The position numbers were made by a program, and so were the translations under genes. 14,669 nt of DNA from Deltaproteobacteria bacterium. GTDB lineage: Bacteria; Desulfobacterota; Desulfarculia; Adiutricales; Adiutricaceae. The DNA lies in NCBI GenBank assembly GCA_031257955.1, contig JAIRNQ010000096.1:1-14669 (forward strand), read 5' to 3'. Within the stretch, counting starts at the first letter, position 1; each line of letters begins with the position of its first letter. The notes under the pieces were generated by a model. It did not search any database and was not told the DNA's origin. It worked only from the letters and a program-made list of their open reading frames with translations. Of this stretch, positions 1 to 6,402 are shown in pieces.

Positions 1-345
1 ACCCTCCCCGAAAGCGGCGATAATACGCACGACTCCCAGCTGGAAATAATCTTTTTGCAGTATAACAGATTTTTTGGAAATCAACAATTGATTATTTCTT
101 TTATGAACTCTCTTGATGATACTATCAAGGGAGGATGTCTGTGGGTCTTATGTTCGCTAGATTTACCGGTATTCAGGCGAGGGATGCGGAAGGGCTTGGG
201 CTATCCAACCTTGTCGGTCCCAATCAAATTGGCCGTGCCTTCCTATGGGCTGACCTTCGGAACGCTTAGCCCAGGGCTCTCATGGCCTTGGAAATATCGG
301 GCCAATGAAAGGCGGAAACTGGGTTAGGGAAGACTTGATAAACGA

Positions 346-371
346 CCGCCAGCCTGTTGGGCACCTGGCGG
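346..371. repeat. 7-bp inverted repeat (hairpin)
   Basis: CCGCCAG (346-352) and CTGGCGG (365-371) are perfect complements around a 12-nt loop. No T-tract follows on either strand, so it is not an obvious terminator. It lies inside the possibly decayed frame 305-478. Confidence 0.4.
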
Positions 372-493
372 AGGACGACCATTTCAAGTTGTAAAACGAA
401 ATACCGGAAATGTATTGGCTGGTCGCGAGAAGGCTTGAGGATGAATTAAGTCAGCCCGAATTGATAGATGGATTATAAACTTATAAGCGCAAC

Positions 494-527
494 AAGTTCA
501 TATTTTGAATGACAATTATATGAACTT
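494..527. repeat. 10-bp perfect inverted repeat
   Basis: AAGTTCATAT (494-503) is the exact reverse complement of ATATGAACTT (518-527), with a 14-nt AT-rich spacer. It lies about 90 bases downstream of the stop of the 153-residue minus-strand gene. It could be an operator or a weak stem-loop; no T-run follows either arm, so termination is not the obvious role. Confidence 0.45.
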
Positions 528-618
528 ACGTTACCATCACAATGGCTGATTATTGCTTGCGAAAATGGCGGTTTTACCCCTGGATCAAGAATGCGTCTCC
601 CCGCTTCACGCTCCGGTC

Positions 619-1080
619 TCACCATGGGTCATCATATGGGAAGGATCTGCACCTTATTTCTTCCTGGCAATAATCCTCGTTTAAGATGTCCTCCAGGAAC
701 ATGTGAGACTGGAGTTCATAAAATTTGGCGATTTCCGTCAGACGGGTCAAGGTGAACTCAGGGGCTTCGCCATTAATTACCGCCTTAATGTCTTCGCCGG
801 GCTCGATTTCATGCATTCGGTAATAGCTGCCATTAAACAGGTTAAGAGCCAGTCGCCGCAGTCGGTCGAGTTCGGCCGGCGTAAAGGTTATGACAAAACG
901 TGAGCCCGTTACTCGGTGGGTGAATTGTTTAGCCACTTTGAGCGTCACTGACCGATATTTAGCCATTTTTCCACGCTCGGAATTGGGCTCGTCCTCCTTG
1001 AGCCGCACCAGGAGGTCATAATCGTAGGAAGTATTAACGTCTTCAGCGGTTAAACCGTTGTAAGGATCTTTATCTGTCAT
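619..1080 (-). CDS. hypothetical protein, 153 aa
   Basis: I do not recognise this protein. The ATG at 1080 is preceded by GAGG about 8 nt upstream, which supports the start. The product is charged and slightly acidic, with no signal peptide or membrane segment. The middle (about residues 60-85) combines a beta-like stretch (RFVITFTPAEL) with an amphipathic helix (DRLRRLALNLF). The C-terminal part is helical and ends in a Cys/Asp-rich tail containing SFPYDDPW. It is separated by about 360 bases from the end of the catabolic cluster, beyond that cluster's terminator, so it is probably transcribed on its own. A DNA- or protein-binding role is possible, but I see no defined HTH or zinc motif. The codon pattern and RBS argue for a real gene; the function is unknown. 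Confidence 0.65.
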   Translation of the reverse strand: MTDKDPYNGLTAEDVNTSYDYDLLVRLKEDEPNSERGKMAKYRSVTLKVAKQFTHRVTGSRFVITFTPAELDRLRRLALNLFNGSYYRMHEIEPGEDIKAVINGEAPEFTLTRLTEIAKFYELQSHMFLEDILNEDYCQEEIRCRSFPYDDPW

Positions 1081-1161
1081 GGTTATGCCTCGGATAGCGC
1101 GGTGTTTAGCGCAATGGAGTTATTTGGCGAACCTAAAGGCCACGTCACGCCCTGAGTAATT

Positions 1162-1190
1162 ATCATAATCATATCACAGCTTTGGAACAA
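1162..1190 (-). promoter_or_regulatory. possible sigma70 promoter for the 153-aa gene
   Basis: On the minus strand TTGTTC (1185-1190) and TATGAT (1162-1167) are spaced by exactly 17 nt. The -10 is good (5/6) but the -35 is poor (3/6). The surrounding DNA is AT-rich and lies 80-110 bases upstream of the ATG at 1080. Confidence 0.3.
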
Positions 1191-1295
1191 CTGAAAAAAA
1201 TATGGCGATTTGGAGAAAACTCGGGGCGAAAGCAAGGCGGTTGGGCGATTCGGTGGGGACCAACAACTATGGGGGGCCAAAAAGGTCCCACGGTG

Positions 1296-1383
1296 CCAAT
1301 CGCCGCCATATCGGCCAAAGGGGAATGGCCATAATAATGACCGCCGAGGCGAATTGGCCTTTGGCCTATGATTTGGCGATTGG
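1296..1383. repeat. nested imperfect palindrome, ~88 nt
   Basis: Two perfect 9-bp arms nest inside each other: CCAATCGCC (1296-1304) with GGCGATTGG (1375-1383), and GGCCAAAGG (1313-1321) with CCTTTGGCC (1358-1366). Between them CATA (1307-1310) pairs with TATG (1367-1370). Transcription of either strand would give a long hairpin. It sits in the 357-base intergenic gap between the cluster terminator and the 153-aa gene; the rest of the gap holds a shorter GGGACC/GGTCCC pair (1257-1262 with 1284-1289) and no gene I can support. Confidence 0.5.
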
Positions 1384-1409
1384 TGTTGGCGGGCGAGGGG
1401 TAAAATGGT

Positions 1410-1431
1410 GCCCCCGACCGAAGTCGGGGGC
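1410..1431 (-). terminator. intrinsic terminator of the catabolic cluster
   Basis: GCCCCCGAC (1410-1418) and GTCGGGGGC (1423-1431) form a perfect 9-bp stem. In the minus-strand transcript the loop is UUCG, a hyperstable tetraloop. The stem starts about 6 nt past the stop codon of the fusion gene and is followed by a short ACCATTTTA tail. The U-tract is weak, but stem, loop and position fit a terminator. Confidence 0.7.
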
Positions 1432-1437
1432 GGGGGT

Positions 1438-3363
1438 TTAATGGGAGCAGAGTTTTCTGGCCAGCTCCACCGCTTCGGCGGCGTCGGCCGAGTAACCGTC
1501 GGCCCCTATGTCGGCGGCAAATTTGGCCGTGATTGGGGCACCGCCGACCATGACCTGGACCATGTCCCTGATGCCGGCCTCGGAGAGGGAGGCGATGACG
1601 CTGGTCATGGCGGGCATGGTCGTGGTCAGCAAAGCCGACAAGCCCAAAATGTCAGGTTTAAGCGTCTTGACCTTTTCGATGAAGGTGGCGTCGGGGACGT
1701 TGATGCCTAGATCGATCACCTGAAAGCCGGCCCCGCGAAGCATTGTGGCCACCATGTTTTTGCCGATATCGTGGAGGTCCCCAAAAACCGTGCCCAGGAC
1801 GATGGTTTTAGGCTCAATTTTACCTTTGTCTTGGGCCAGGTAAGGTTCAAGGGTTTCCACGGCCAGGTTCATGGCCCTGGCCGACAAAAGCACCTCGGGG
1901 ATGAAGACGGTCCCGGCTTTAAAGAGCGGGCTTATGATGTCCATGGCGGCTATGAGGCCCAGTTTCATGATGTCGGTAGGCTGGCGGCCTTCTTTGAGGA
2001 GTCTTTCCACTTCGCCGACTATGGCCTCGTCGTCTCCGTCGAGAACCATTTGTCTGGCCACGGCGAAGGGGTCGCCACCGCCGGCTTTGGGGGTTCTGGG
2101 GGCGTCGGCGCCTAGGGAGGCCGGTTTTTGGCTGGCGGCTTCCTTTACGGGATCCACCAAAACGGCTTGGCCGGCCAAGGGCAGACGGGCCTCTTTGGCC
2201 ACCCGGTCACCCACTCGCCTTAGCCGGTCCCAACTGGCCAAGGGCGGGGTGGTGTCGGCAATGCCGACAATCACCCCGTCCCCCGGGGTCAGCTCGGCGA
2301 ACATGGTGTCGAGGTAACCTTCGAAATCCGCTTCCGAGGTTAAATCCGTAAGCAGTATGTTCGAGGGGATGCCGCCGAAGATGATCAAGCGCCCATGCCA
2401 CTTTCGATAGTACTCGCCGATTTTGACTTTGGTCATGGGCCAGGGGCAAATGGCCTCAGCCACCTGGAAGCCGGAGTCCGGCAGTATGTCCATGAGACCA
2501 AAATTCTCACTGTCGCAGTGGCAGATACAGACCTTACCCTTTTCTTTGAAGGCCGGCCCGACTTTTCGCAGCCAGGGCTGAATTTCTTTTACGAAATAGG
2601 TCGGGTAAGTAATCATGTCGTCAAAGTTTGCCCCCCAGAGGATCGCCTGGGCCGGGGAGTCGAGCATGGCCCGAAATACCTTATCGTAGTAAACCCCCAG
2701 GCCTTCCCCCAACCTGGCCATGGGGCCGACGTTGTCGTTGTAGTGGAAGTAAAAATCGGTGGCGTCCAGAAATTCTTTCTGGGCGTGGTGGATGGGCGAC
2801 GAGGCCAGGGAGGCGAAGGCCGCCCCGATGCCGTTTTCGCCAACCTCATCGTTTATCCAGGCCAGAAACTCTTCGTGGTTGGGGGTAACTTGGATGTTTT
2901 CGAATATGTGGGCCACAATCTCGTAGTCGGCCGGGGATTTTAGGACGTGTTCCTCAATCCAAGTAATTGAGGCCCCCGAGGCTTTCATCTCCTCGTAGTA
3001 CATGGTCTTGGTCCTGACGTCGCCTTTGGAGGTATGGTAGATCTGGGTGGTGTAATCGCCTTCGACGATCGTCTCAACCTCCACGTCGGACCCCAAAGCC
3101 ACTTTAAAGGGCTGCTCGGGAACGTTATACAATCCCAAGCCCCGGTGCGGTTGTTCTCCGTTTCGTAGAAACAGTGGGACCAAGTGGTGACTGCCCCAAC
3201 CCTCGGCTTGGCAAATCTCGGCTATTGAGCGGTCCTTATGCTCTTTGGGCAGTGTGCCCGCCCTGCGGTTGGCGTTGAACCACAGATCTATTCGAGGCAC
3301 GTAAGGCCAGACGTCAACCGTCTCGCCCCTGGCCACTGCCAAAACCCTGTCGCGAGTGTTCAT
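1438..3363 (-). CDS. CmuA-like fusion: URO-D-fold methyltransferase domain + corrinoid-binding domain
   Basis: The product has 641 residues when started at ATG 3363, which has GGGGTGG about 6 nt upstream; an in-frame upstream start (3387) lacks this. Residues 1-395 form a TIM-barrel of the uroporphyrinogen decarboxylase/MtaA superfamily, and about 400-430 is an Ala/Pro linker. Residues 431-641 form a complete MtaC/MtbC-type corrinoid protein: a four-helix cap (FIPEVLLSARAMN, about 488-500) and a Rossmann-like B12 domain with D-x-H-x-x-G at D529-H531-G534, whose His is the lower cobalt ligand, plus GGAPIT and the C-terminal ADGYSADAAEAVE. The order matches chloromethane methyltransferase CmuA. 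The N-terminal MRQAGR motif of true heme decarboxylases is absent. Where MtaA has H-x-C the protein has HCD (282-284) in a Cys-rich C-I-C-H-C stretch, so metal ligation may differ. Probable role: take a methyl group from an unknown substrate onto its own cobalamin. It is the last gene of the cluster. Confidence 0.88.
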   Translation of the reverse strand: MNTRDRVLAVARGETVDVWPYVPRIDLWFNANRRAGTLPKEHKDRSIAEICQAEGWGSHHLVPLFLRNGEQPHRGLGLYNVPEQPFKVALGSDVEVETIVEGDYTTQIYHTSKGDVRTKTMYYEEMKASGASITWIEEHVLKSPADYEIVAHIFENIQVTPNHEEFLAWINDEVGENGIGAAFASLASSPIHHAQKEFLDATDFYFHYNDNVGPMARLGEGLGVYYDKVFRAMLDSPAQAILWGANFDDMITYPTYFVKEIQPWLRKVGPAFKEKGKVCICHCDSENFGLMDILPDSGFQVAEAICPWPMTKVKIGEYYRKWHGRLIIFGGIPSNILLTDLTSEADFEGYLDTMFAELTPGDGVIVGIADTTPPLASWDRLRRVGDRVAKEARLPLAGQAVLVDPVKEAASQKPASLGADAPRTPKAGGGDPFAVARQMVLDGDDEAIVGEVERLLKEGRQPTDIMKLGLIAAMDIISPLFKAGTVFIPEVLLSARAMNLAVETLEPYLAQDKGKIEPKTIVLGTVFGDLHDIGKNMVATMLRGAGFQVIDLGINVPDATFIEKVKTLKPDILGLSALLTTTMPAMTSVIASLSEAGIRDMVQVMVGGAPITAKFAADIGADGYSADAAEAVELARKLCSH

Positions 3364-3375
3364 GATATCCACCCC

Positions 3376-3410
3376 AAAAAAAGTCAAAAGCCAACGAGCG
3401 TTATGTTGGC
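3376..3410 (-). terminator. possible terminator/attenuator between LarA-like and fusion genes
   Basis: GCCAAC (3390-3395) pairs with GTTGGC (3405-3410) across a 9-nt loop. On the minus strand the stem is followed directly by TTTTGACTTTTTTT (3389 down to 3376). The stem is only 6 bp, so read-through into the fusion gene is likely; it could set a lower level of that gene. Confidence 0.4.
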
Positions 3411-3437
3411 CCGGATCGGAAAGTCAGTGTCTGACGC

Positions 3438-4730
3438 TCATCTCCGGGCAGCCACCCAGTCGGAGAAATGAATGAAGTCGTTTTTGGCGTCAAAGGGAAG
3501 CGGGAGAGGTTCGGAAAGACGTTCCAGGTTCTGGTCCCCTTTGGCGCGTTCGTACAGGGCTGGGCTTACGGCGATGAATTCCAAGTCTTTGGTGTTGGGA
3601 ATCCAAGCCATTTCCAGATTGTCAGGCTCGAAAGGTCCCACCGTGTCCAGGGCGCCCTTGAGGGCCTCCCGGACGTTGGCCCTGACCAGAGGGCAGCGGC
3701 CCTTTTCCGGGGAGACGGCCACGGTGGCATTTAGATCGGTCATTGAGGAGACCACGCTATCGAAAAGTTCCTTGGTGACGTAATCGTTAAGGCCCAATCC
3801 CAGGGCGTTGCCCCCGCCGGTATGGGTCATCCTGAAGGTAACCAGTCGGGTTATCTTTGGCCTTTCCGGCTCCTTTTCGTAGATGTTCATTATCCGGCCC
3901 ACGACCTTGGTGTCCAGCCCGGATCCGGAGATGTCTTTGCCCATCTCGTCCACCAGAAGGACGTCAAGTTTGTCCCAGGGCAGCTTGGGTTTGGTCTTTT
4001 GGCTTTCTATGAATAGTTCCGGCTCTCGGTCGACGATCTTATCGACCGGGACCACTTCCAGGTGCCTAAGGACGTTTCGGTGATCGTCGATTAGCGCCAC
4101 TCCTCCCAAAATCGGCGCTTTTTCGAAAATCACTTTGGCCATGTTGATTATGGTTTGATAGTAAGTGTGTTTCACCGCCGCCTTATGCATGAGGGTGGCC
4201 CCCTCCACCCGTCCCAGCCCGACCACGGCCATCTTTAGTAACCCGGACTCGATGGGGCCTATGAACTCTGTGTGTTCTTTAACGCGTCCGACCAGTATTA
4301 CGTGATCGGCCTTACCCGGTAAGGCGTTTGCGTCAACGCTAAGGGGTAGATAACCAAAGACTTTCCCGATAACCGTGGGATGGTAGCTGGTTATGAAGGG
4401 AGCGCCCATGGATTGCTCGCTTTGGCCAAGATGTTTCAGCACTTCCATCTGGCCTTCGGTGGTCCCGCCGCCGTGGCTGCCCATGGCCGGAAGAATGAAG
4501 GGATTGGCCCCAACCTCTTTAACCATGCCTACCAGCGAGGAGATGACCTCGACCATGCATTCTATGCCCCGGCTCCCGCTGGTAATGACCACCGTTTGCC
4601 CAGGCTTTATGGCACCAATCAATCCGGTCCGCTCAAACTCTTCCCTAAGCTTAGCCGGTATGTCTGGCCTTTGGCTCGGCGGGAACACCTGCCTGATTAG
4701 GCCCAGCTTCAATTCGTCGATCGCGGTCAT
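3438..4730 (-). CDS. LarA-like nickel-pincer-dependent racemase/epimerase candidate (DUF2088/lactate racemase domain)
   Basis: The 430-residue product starts at ATG 4730 with a near-perfect GGAGG 6 nt upstream. An N-terminal SGSRG loop (51-55) is followed by PAMGSHGG (81-88) with H86, then GRVKEHTEF (148-156) with H153, GLLKM (163-167) with K166, and LMHK (180-183) with H182. In LarA of Lactobacillus plantarum the catalytic pair H108/H174, the pincer-attachment K184 and the nickel ligand H200 fall at almost the same spacing (66, 10 and 16 residues there; 67, 13 and 16 here). This suggests a functional NPN-cofactor enzyme that abstracts a proton or hydride at a 2-hydroxyacid-type stereocentre. 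Assignment rests on motif spacing and the family-typical MGSHGG...EGQ segment; the substrate is unknown and not necessarily lactate. It lies downstream of the 86-bp repeat array and 74 nt upstream of the fusion gene. LarB/C/E are not in the window. Confidence 0.75.
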   Translation of the reverse strand: MTAIDELKLGLIRQVFPPSQRPDIPAKLREEFERTGLIGAIKPGQTVVITSGSRGIECMVEVISSLVGMVKEVGANPFILPAMGSHGGGTTEGQMEVLKHLGQSEQSMGAPFITSYHPTVIGKVFGYLPLSVDANALPGKADHVILVGRVKEHTEFIGPIESGLLKMAVVGLGRVEGATLMHKAAVKHTYYQTIINMAKVIFEKAPILGGVALIDDHRNVLRHLEVVPVDKIVDREPELFIESQKTKPKLPWDKLDVLLVDEMGKDISGSGLDTKVVGRIMNIYEKEPERPKITRLVTFRMTHTGGGNALGLGLNDYVTKELFDSVVSSMTDLNATVAVSPEKGRCPLVRANVREALKGALDTVGPFEPDNLEMAWIPNTKDLEFIAVSPALYERAKGDQNLERLSEPLPLPFDAKNDFIHFSDWVAARR

Positions 4731-4859
4731 ATTGTGCCTCCGGGATAAAAAAAGGTGAGCCTGGGGAAGCCGGTGCCAATTCCCAATAGGCTAGGACGGC
4801 CCGGTAAAGGTGGTTTTATTGGCTTGCGGCGTAGCGCGAGCAGACAAAATTCGTATTCA

Positions 4860-5250
4860 GTAAGAACTTATCGATAAGCGCTTTCGTTCAAGACCATCGT
4901 TTGAAATGCCTAAACGGTAGTCCATTCACCAAAATATATATCTCTTAACAACATATCGATAAGTATCTTAGTTCAGTGACGTTGTCAGTAATGGCTAAAC
5001 GTTATGCCCATTCATCAAAGGTCCTATCCCGTAAGAACTATTCGATAAGCTTCTTCATTCAAGGCCGTCTCACGTAAAGCCGTAACGATAAGGGTATTTG
5101 TTAAAGGCCTTACATTGTGGGAACATATCGATATGAGCCTTCGCTCAAGGCGGTTTTAGGTAATGTCTTAATGGTAAAGGAATTCGTCAAAGACCGTATA
5201 ATGTAAGGATTAACGATAAGCGCCTTCGCTCAAGGCGGTTTCACGTAAGG
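4860..5250. repeat. degenerate 85-86-bp tandem repeat, ~4.5 units, overlapping a gene 3' end
   Basis: Unit starts are near 4860, 4945, 5031, 5117 and 5203 (steps of 85, 86, 86, 86). Each unit opens with a version of GTAAGAAC and then a TATCGATA-like palindrome (CTTATCGATAAG at 4867-4878, CATATCGATATG at 5124-5135), followed by a TTCGCTCAAGG-type segment. The last unit covers the final 13 codons of the URO-D-fold gene ending at 5210. On the minus strand all units keep a relic of that C-terminus in register: AFQTMVLNESAYR-stop (4909-4868), PLLTTSLN-stop-DTYR (4994-4956), ALRETALNEEAYR (5080-5042) and TLPKTALSEGSYR (5166-5128), against ALRETALSEGAYR-stop in the gene. The unit length is not a multiple of three, so this is not a coding expansion. 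The remaining gene-free part, 4731-4859, shows only a weak G-U-containing hairpin near 4821-4840. Confidence 0.8.
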
Positions 5251-6331
5251 CTTGATAGTTTTCGAACTTGGCCCAGTCGGGTACGGAGTTGCCCGAGCCA
5301 AGCATGAAACCGCCGCCCGGGGCCACCTCGGACAAGAGGGTCCTGACATAGGACTTGATGTCCTCGGGTTGGGCTTCCTGGAGCATGTCGTTGGGGACGT
5401 TTCCGACCACGCAGAGTTTCCCGTCGACCTTTTTTTTGATTTTGGCGATTTCGTTGCAAGTGGGGTCGATGGGTTGGATGACGTCCAGACCCATTTCTAT
5501 GAAACTGGGCAAAAGGGCGTCCAGCTTTCCGTCGGAATGGAGGAAAAATAACTTACCGGCCTTGTGGCAACGCTTGGCAATTTCCTTGTACCAAGGAAAA
5601 ACGTATTTTTCGAGATGTTTGACGCTGACGATGGGGCCGCTGTTGTAAGCCAGATCGTCAACCGCCCAGATACCGCCAACGTGGGGCATGGCTAGGATGG
5701 TGTCCACGGCCGAGTATTGGATTTGGGCCACTTTCTCAAATATGGCAGCCAATAGCTGGCTGTTTCTGACCAAGGACATGGCGAAATCGTTAAAGCCCAT
5801 AAGCATCCAGGTCAAGGTGAATATCTTGCCGGAAACACCGATGGCCTTCATACCCTCCGGGAGGAGCGCGGCCAAGTCCCTGAGCTTGGAATAGTCAAGC
5901 TTGGCCAGCTCGTCCCATGGAAAGGCCTCGAATTCTCGCATGTCGTGAATGAAACTGGATACCTCCAGGTTCCAGCTCTTGTCGCCATCCTTGGACTGGC
6001 CCCCATCGGACGGTTGTCCGGTGGCCTCGGGGCCACCGGAGTCGCCGGTGTTGGGATCGTCGGCCTCGTGGAGCTTTTTTAGGATCTTGGAGACATGGGA
6101 ATTTTCGGTGACCTTGCCCGGCTCCATCATGCCCACGGTAATGGGGATATAATCGTAGCCGGCCTGGGACCAGAACTCCACCTGGGCGGGCAGATCCTCC
6201 GGGGTCACCGTTCTGCCGAGAAACTGGCTTTGAATGTCGTAGGCGATTAGAACCTCGGACATGGGGACCCGGTCAGGCTCTTCGAATTTGACCGTCTTGA
6301 GGACTCGGTTCCAGTCAGGGGCAATTTGCAT
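5210..6331 (-). CDS. URO-D-fold methyltransferase family protein, 373 aa
   Basis: ATG 6331 is chosen because AGAGGA lies about 6 nt upstream; a longer frame reaching 6475 would run into the preceding gene. The protein is a single TIM-barrel of the uroporphyrinogen decarboxylase superfamily: N-terminal FEEPDRVPMSE (16-26), LFFLHSDGKLDALLP (261-275), VVGNVPND (308-315) and a C-terminal GSGNSVP (345-351). The MRQAGR signature of heme enzymes is missing. The zinc motif H-x-C of MtaA is replaced by HSD (265-267), and no late Cys is present, so it is more likely a substrate-side (MT1-like) methyltransferase or O-demethylase component than an MtaA equivalent. Residues about 90-119 are a hydrophilic Gly/Asp/Ser-rich insert encoded by DNA with a perfect hairpin. 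The gene lies 71 nt downstream of the MtaA-like gene, and its last codons form the first unit of the adjacent tandem repeat. Confidence 0.82.
   Translation of the reverse strand: MQIAPDWNRVLKTVKFEEPDRVPMSEVLIAYDIQSQFLGRTVTPEDLPAQVEFWSQAGYDYIPITVGMMEPGKVTENSHVSKILKKLHEADDPNTGDSGGPEATGQPSDGGQSKDGDKSWNLEVSSFIHDMREFEAFPWDELAKLDYSKLRDLAALLPEGMKAIGVSGKIFTLTWMLMGFNDFAMSLVRNSQLLAAIFEKVAQIQYSAVDTILAMPHVGGIWAVDDLAYNSGPIVSVKHLEKYVFPWYKEIAKRCHKAGKLFFLHSDGKLDALLPSFIEMGLDVIQPIDPTCNEIAKIKKKVDGKLCVVGNVPNDMLQEAQPEDIKSYVRTLLSEVAPGGGFMLGSGNSVPDWAKFENYQALRETALSEGAYR
6017..6040. repeat. perfect 10-bp-stem hairpin inside the URO-D-fold gene
   Basis: TCCGGTGGCC (6017-6026) and GGCCACCGGA (6031-6040) are exact complements with a 4-nt loop. 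The hairpin falls exactly within the codons for the low-complexity insert (about residues 98-105 of the protein). It may be a small palindromic element accepted in frame, or GC-biased low-complexity DNA. Confidence 0.6.
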
Positions 6332-6402
6332 GGTTTCCTCTTTAACTGAAATTAGTAAGTCTTTGGGAACCGGGCGAAGCTGGACAGCCCGGGGAAGGCC
6401 TT

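Larger units (their letters stand above)
1..618. other. gene-poor left edge
   Basis: I see no gene here that I would call. A short reading frame with a good Shine-Dalgarno (AGGGAGG ending at 134, GTG start at 141, stop at 269, 42 codons) and a coding-looking chain on the plus strand (ATG 305 to TAA 392-394, then on to TAA 476-478) are visible. Neither resembles a family I know, and the second is interrupted by a stop, so it may be a decayed gene. The stretch also contains the two inverted repeats listed separately. Confidence 0.5.

Noticed and set aside
1083..1280. 65-codon minus-strand frame upstream of the 153-aa gene
   Set aside because: It spans the probable promoter and hairpins of the intergenic region and has no RBS or family features.
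1438..3363. Heme-pathway uroporphyrinogen decarboxylase as the function of the URO-D-fold proteins
   Set aside because: None of the three has the N-terminal MRQAGR signature, one carries a corrinoid domain and one an H-x-C...C zinc site, so methyl transfer fits better.
4860..5250. CRISPR array
   Set aside because: The whole 86-bp unit is homologous between copies with no unique spacers, and repeats are degenerate; no cas genes are nearby.
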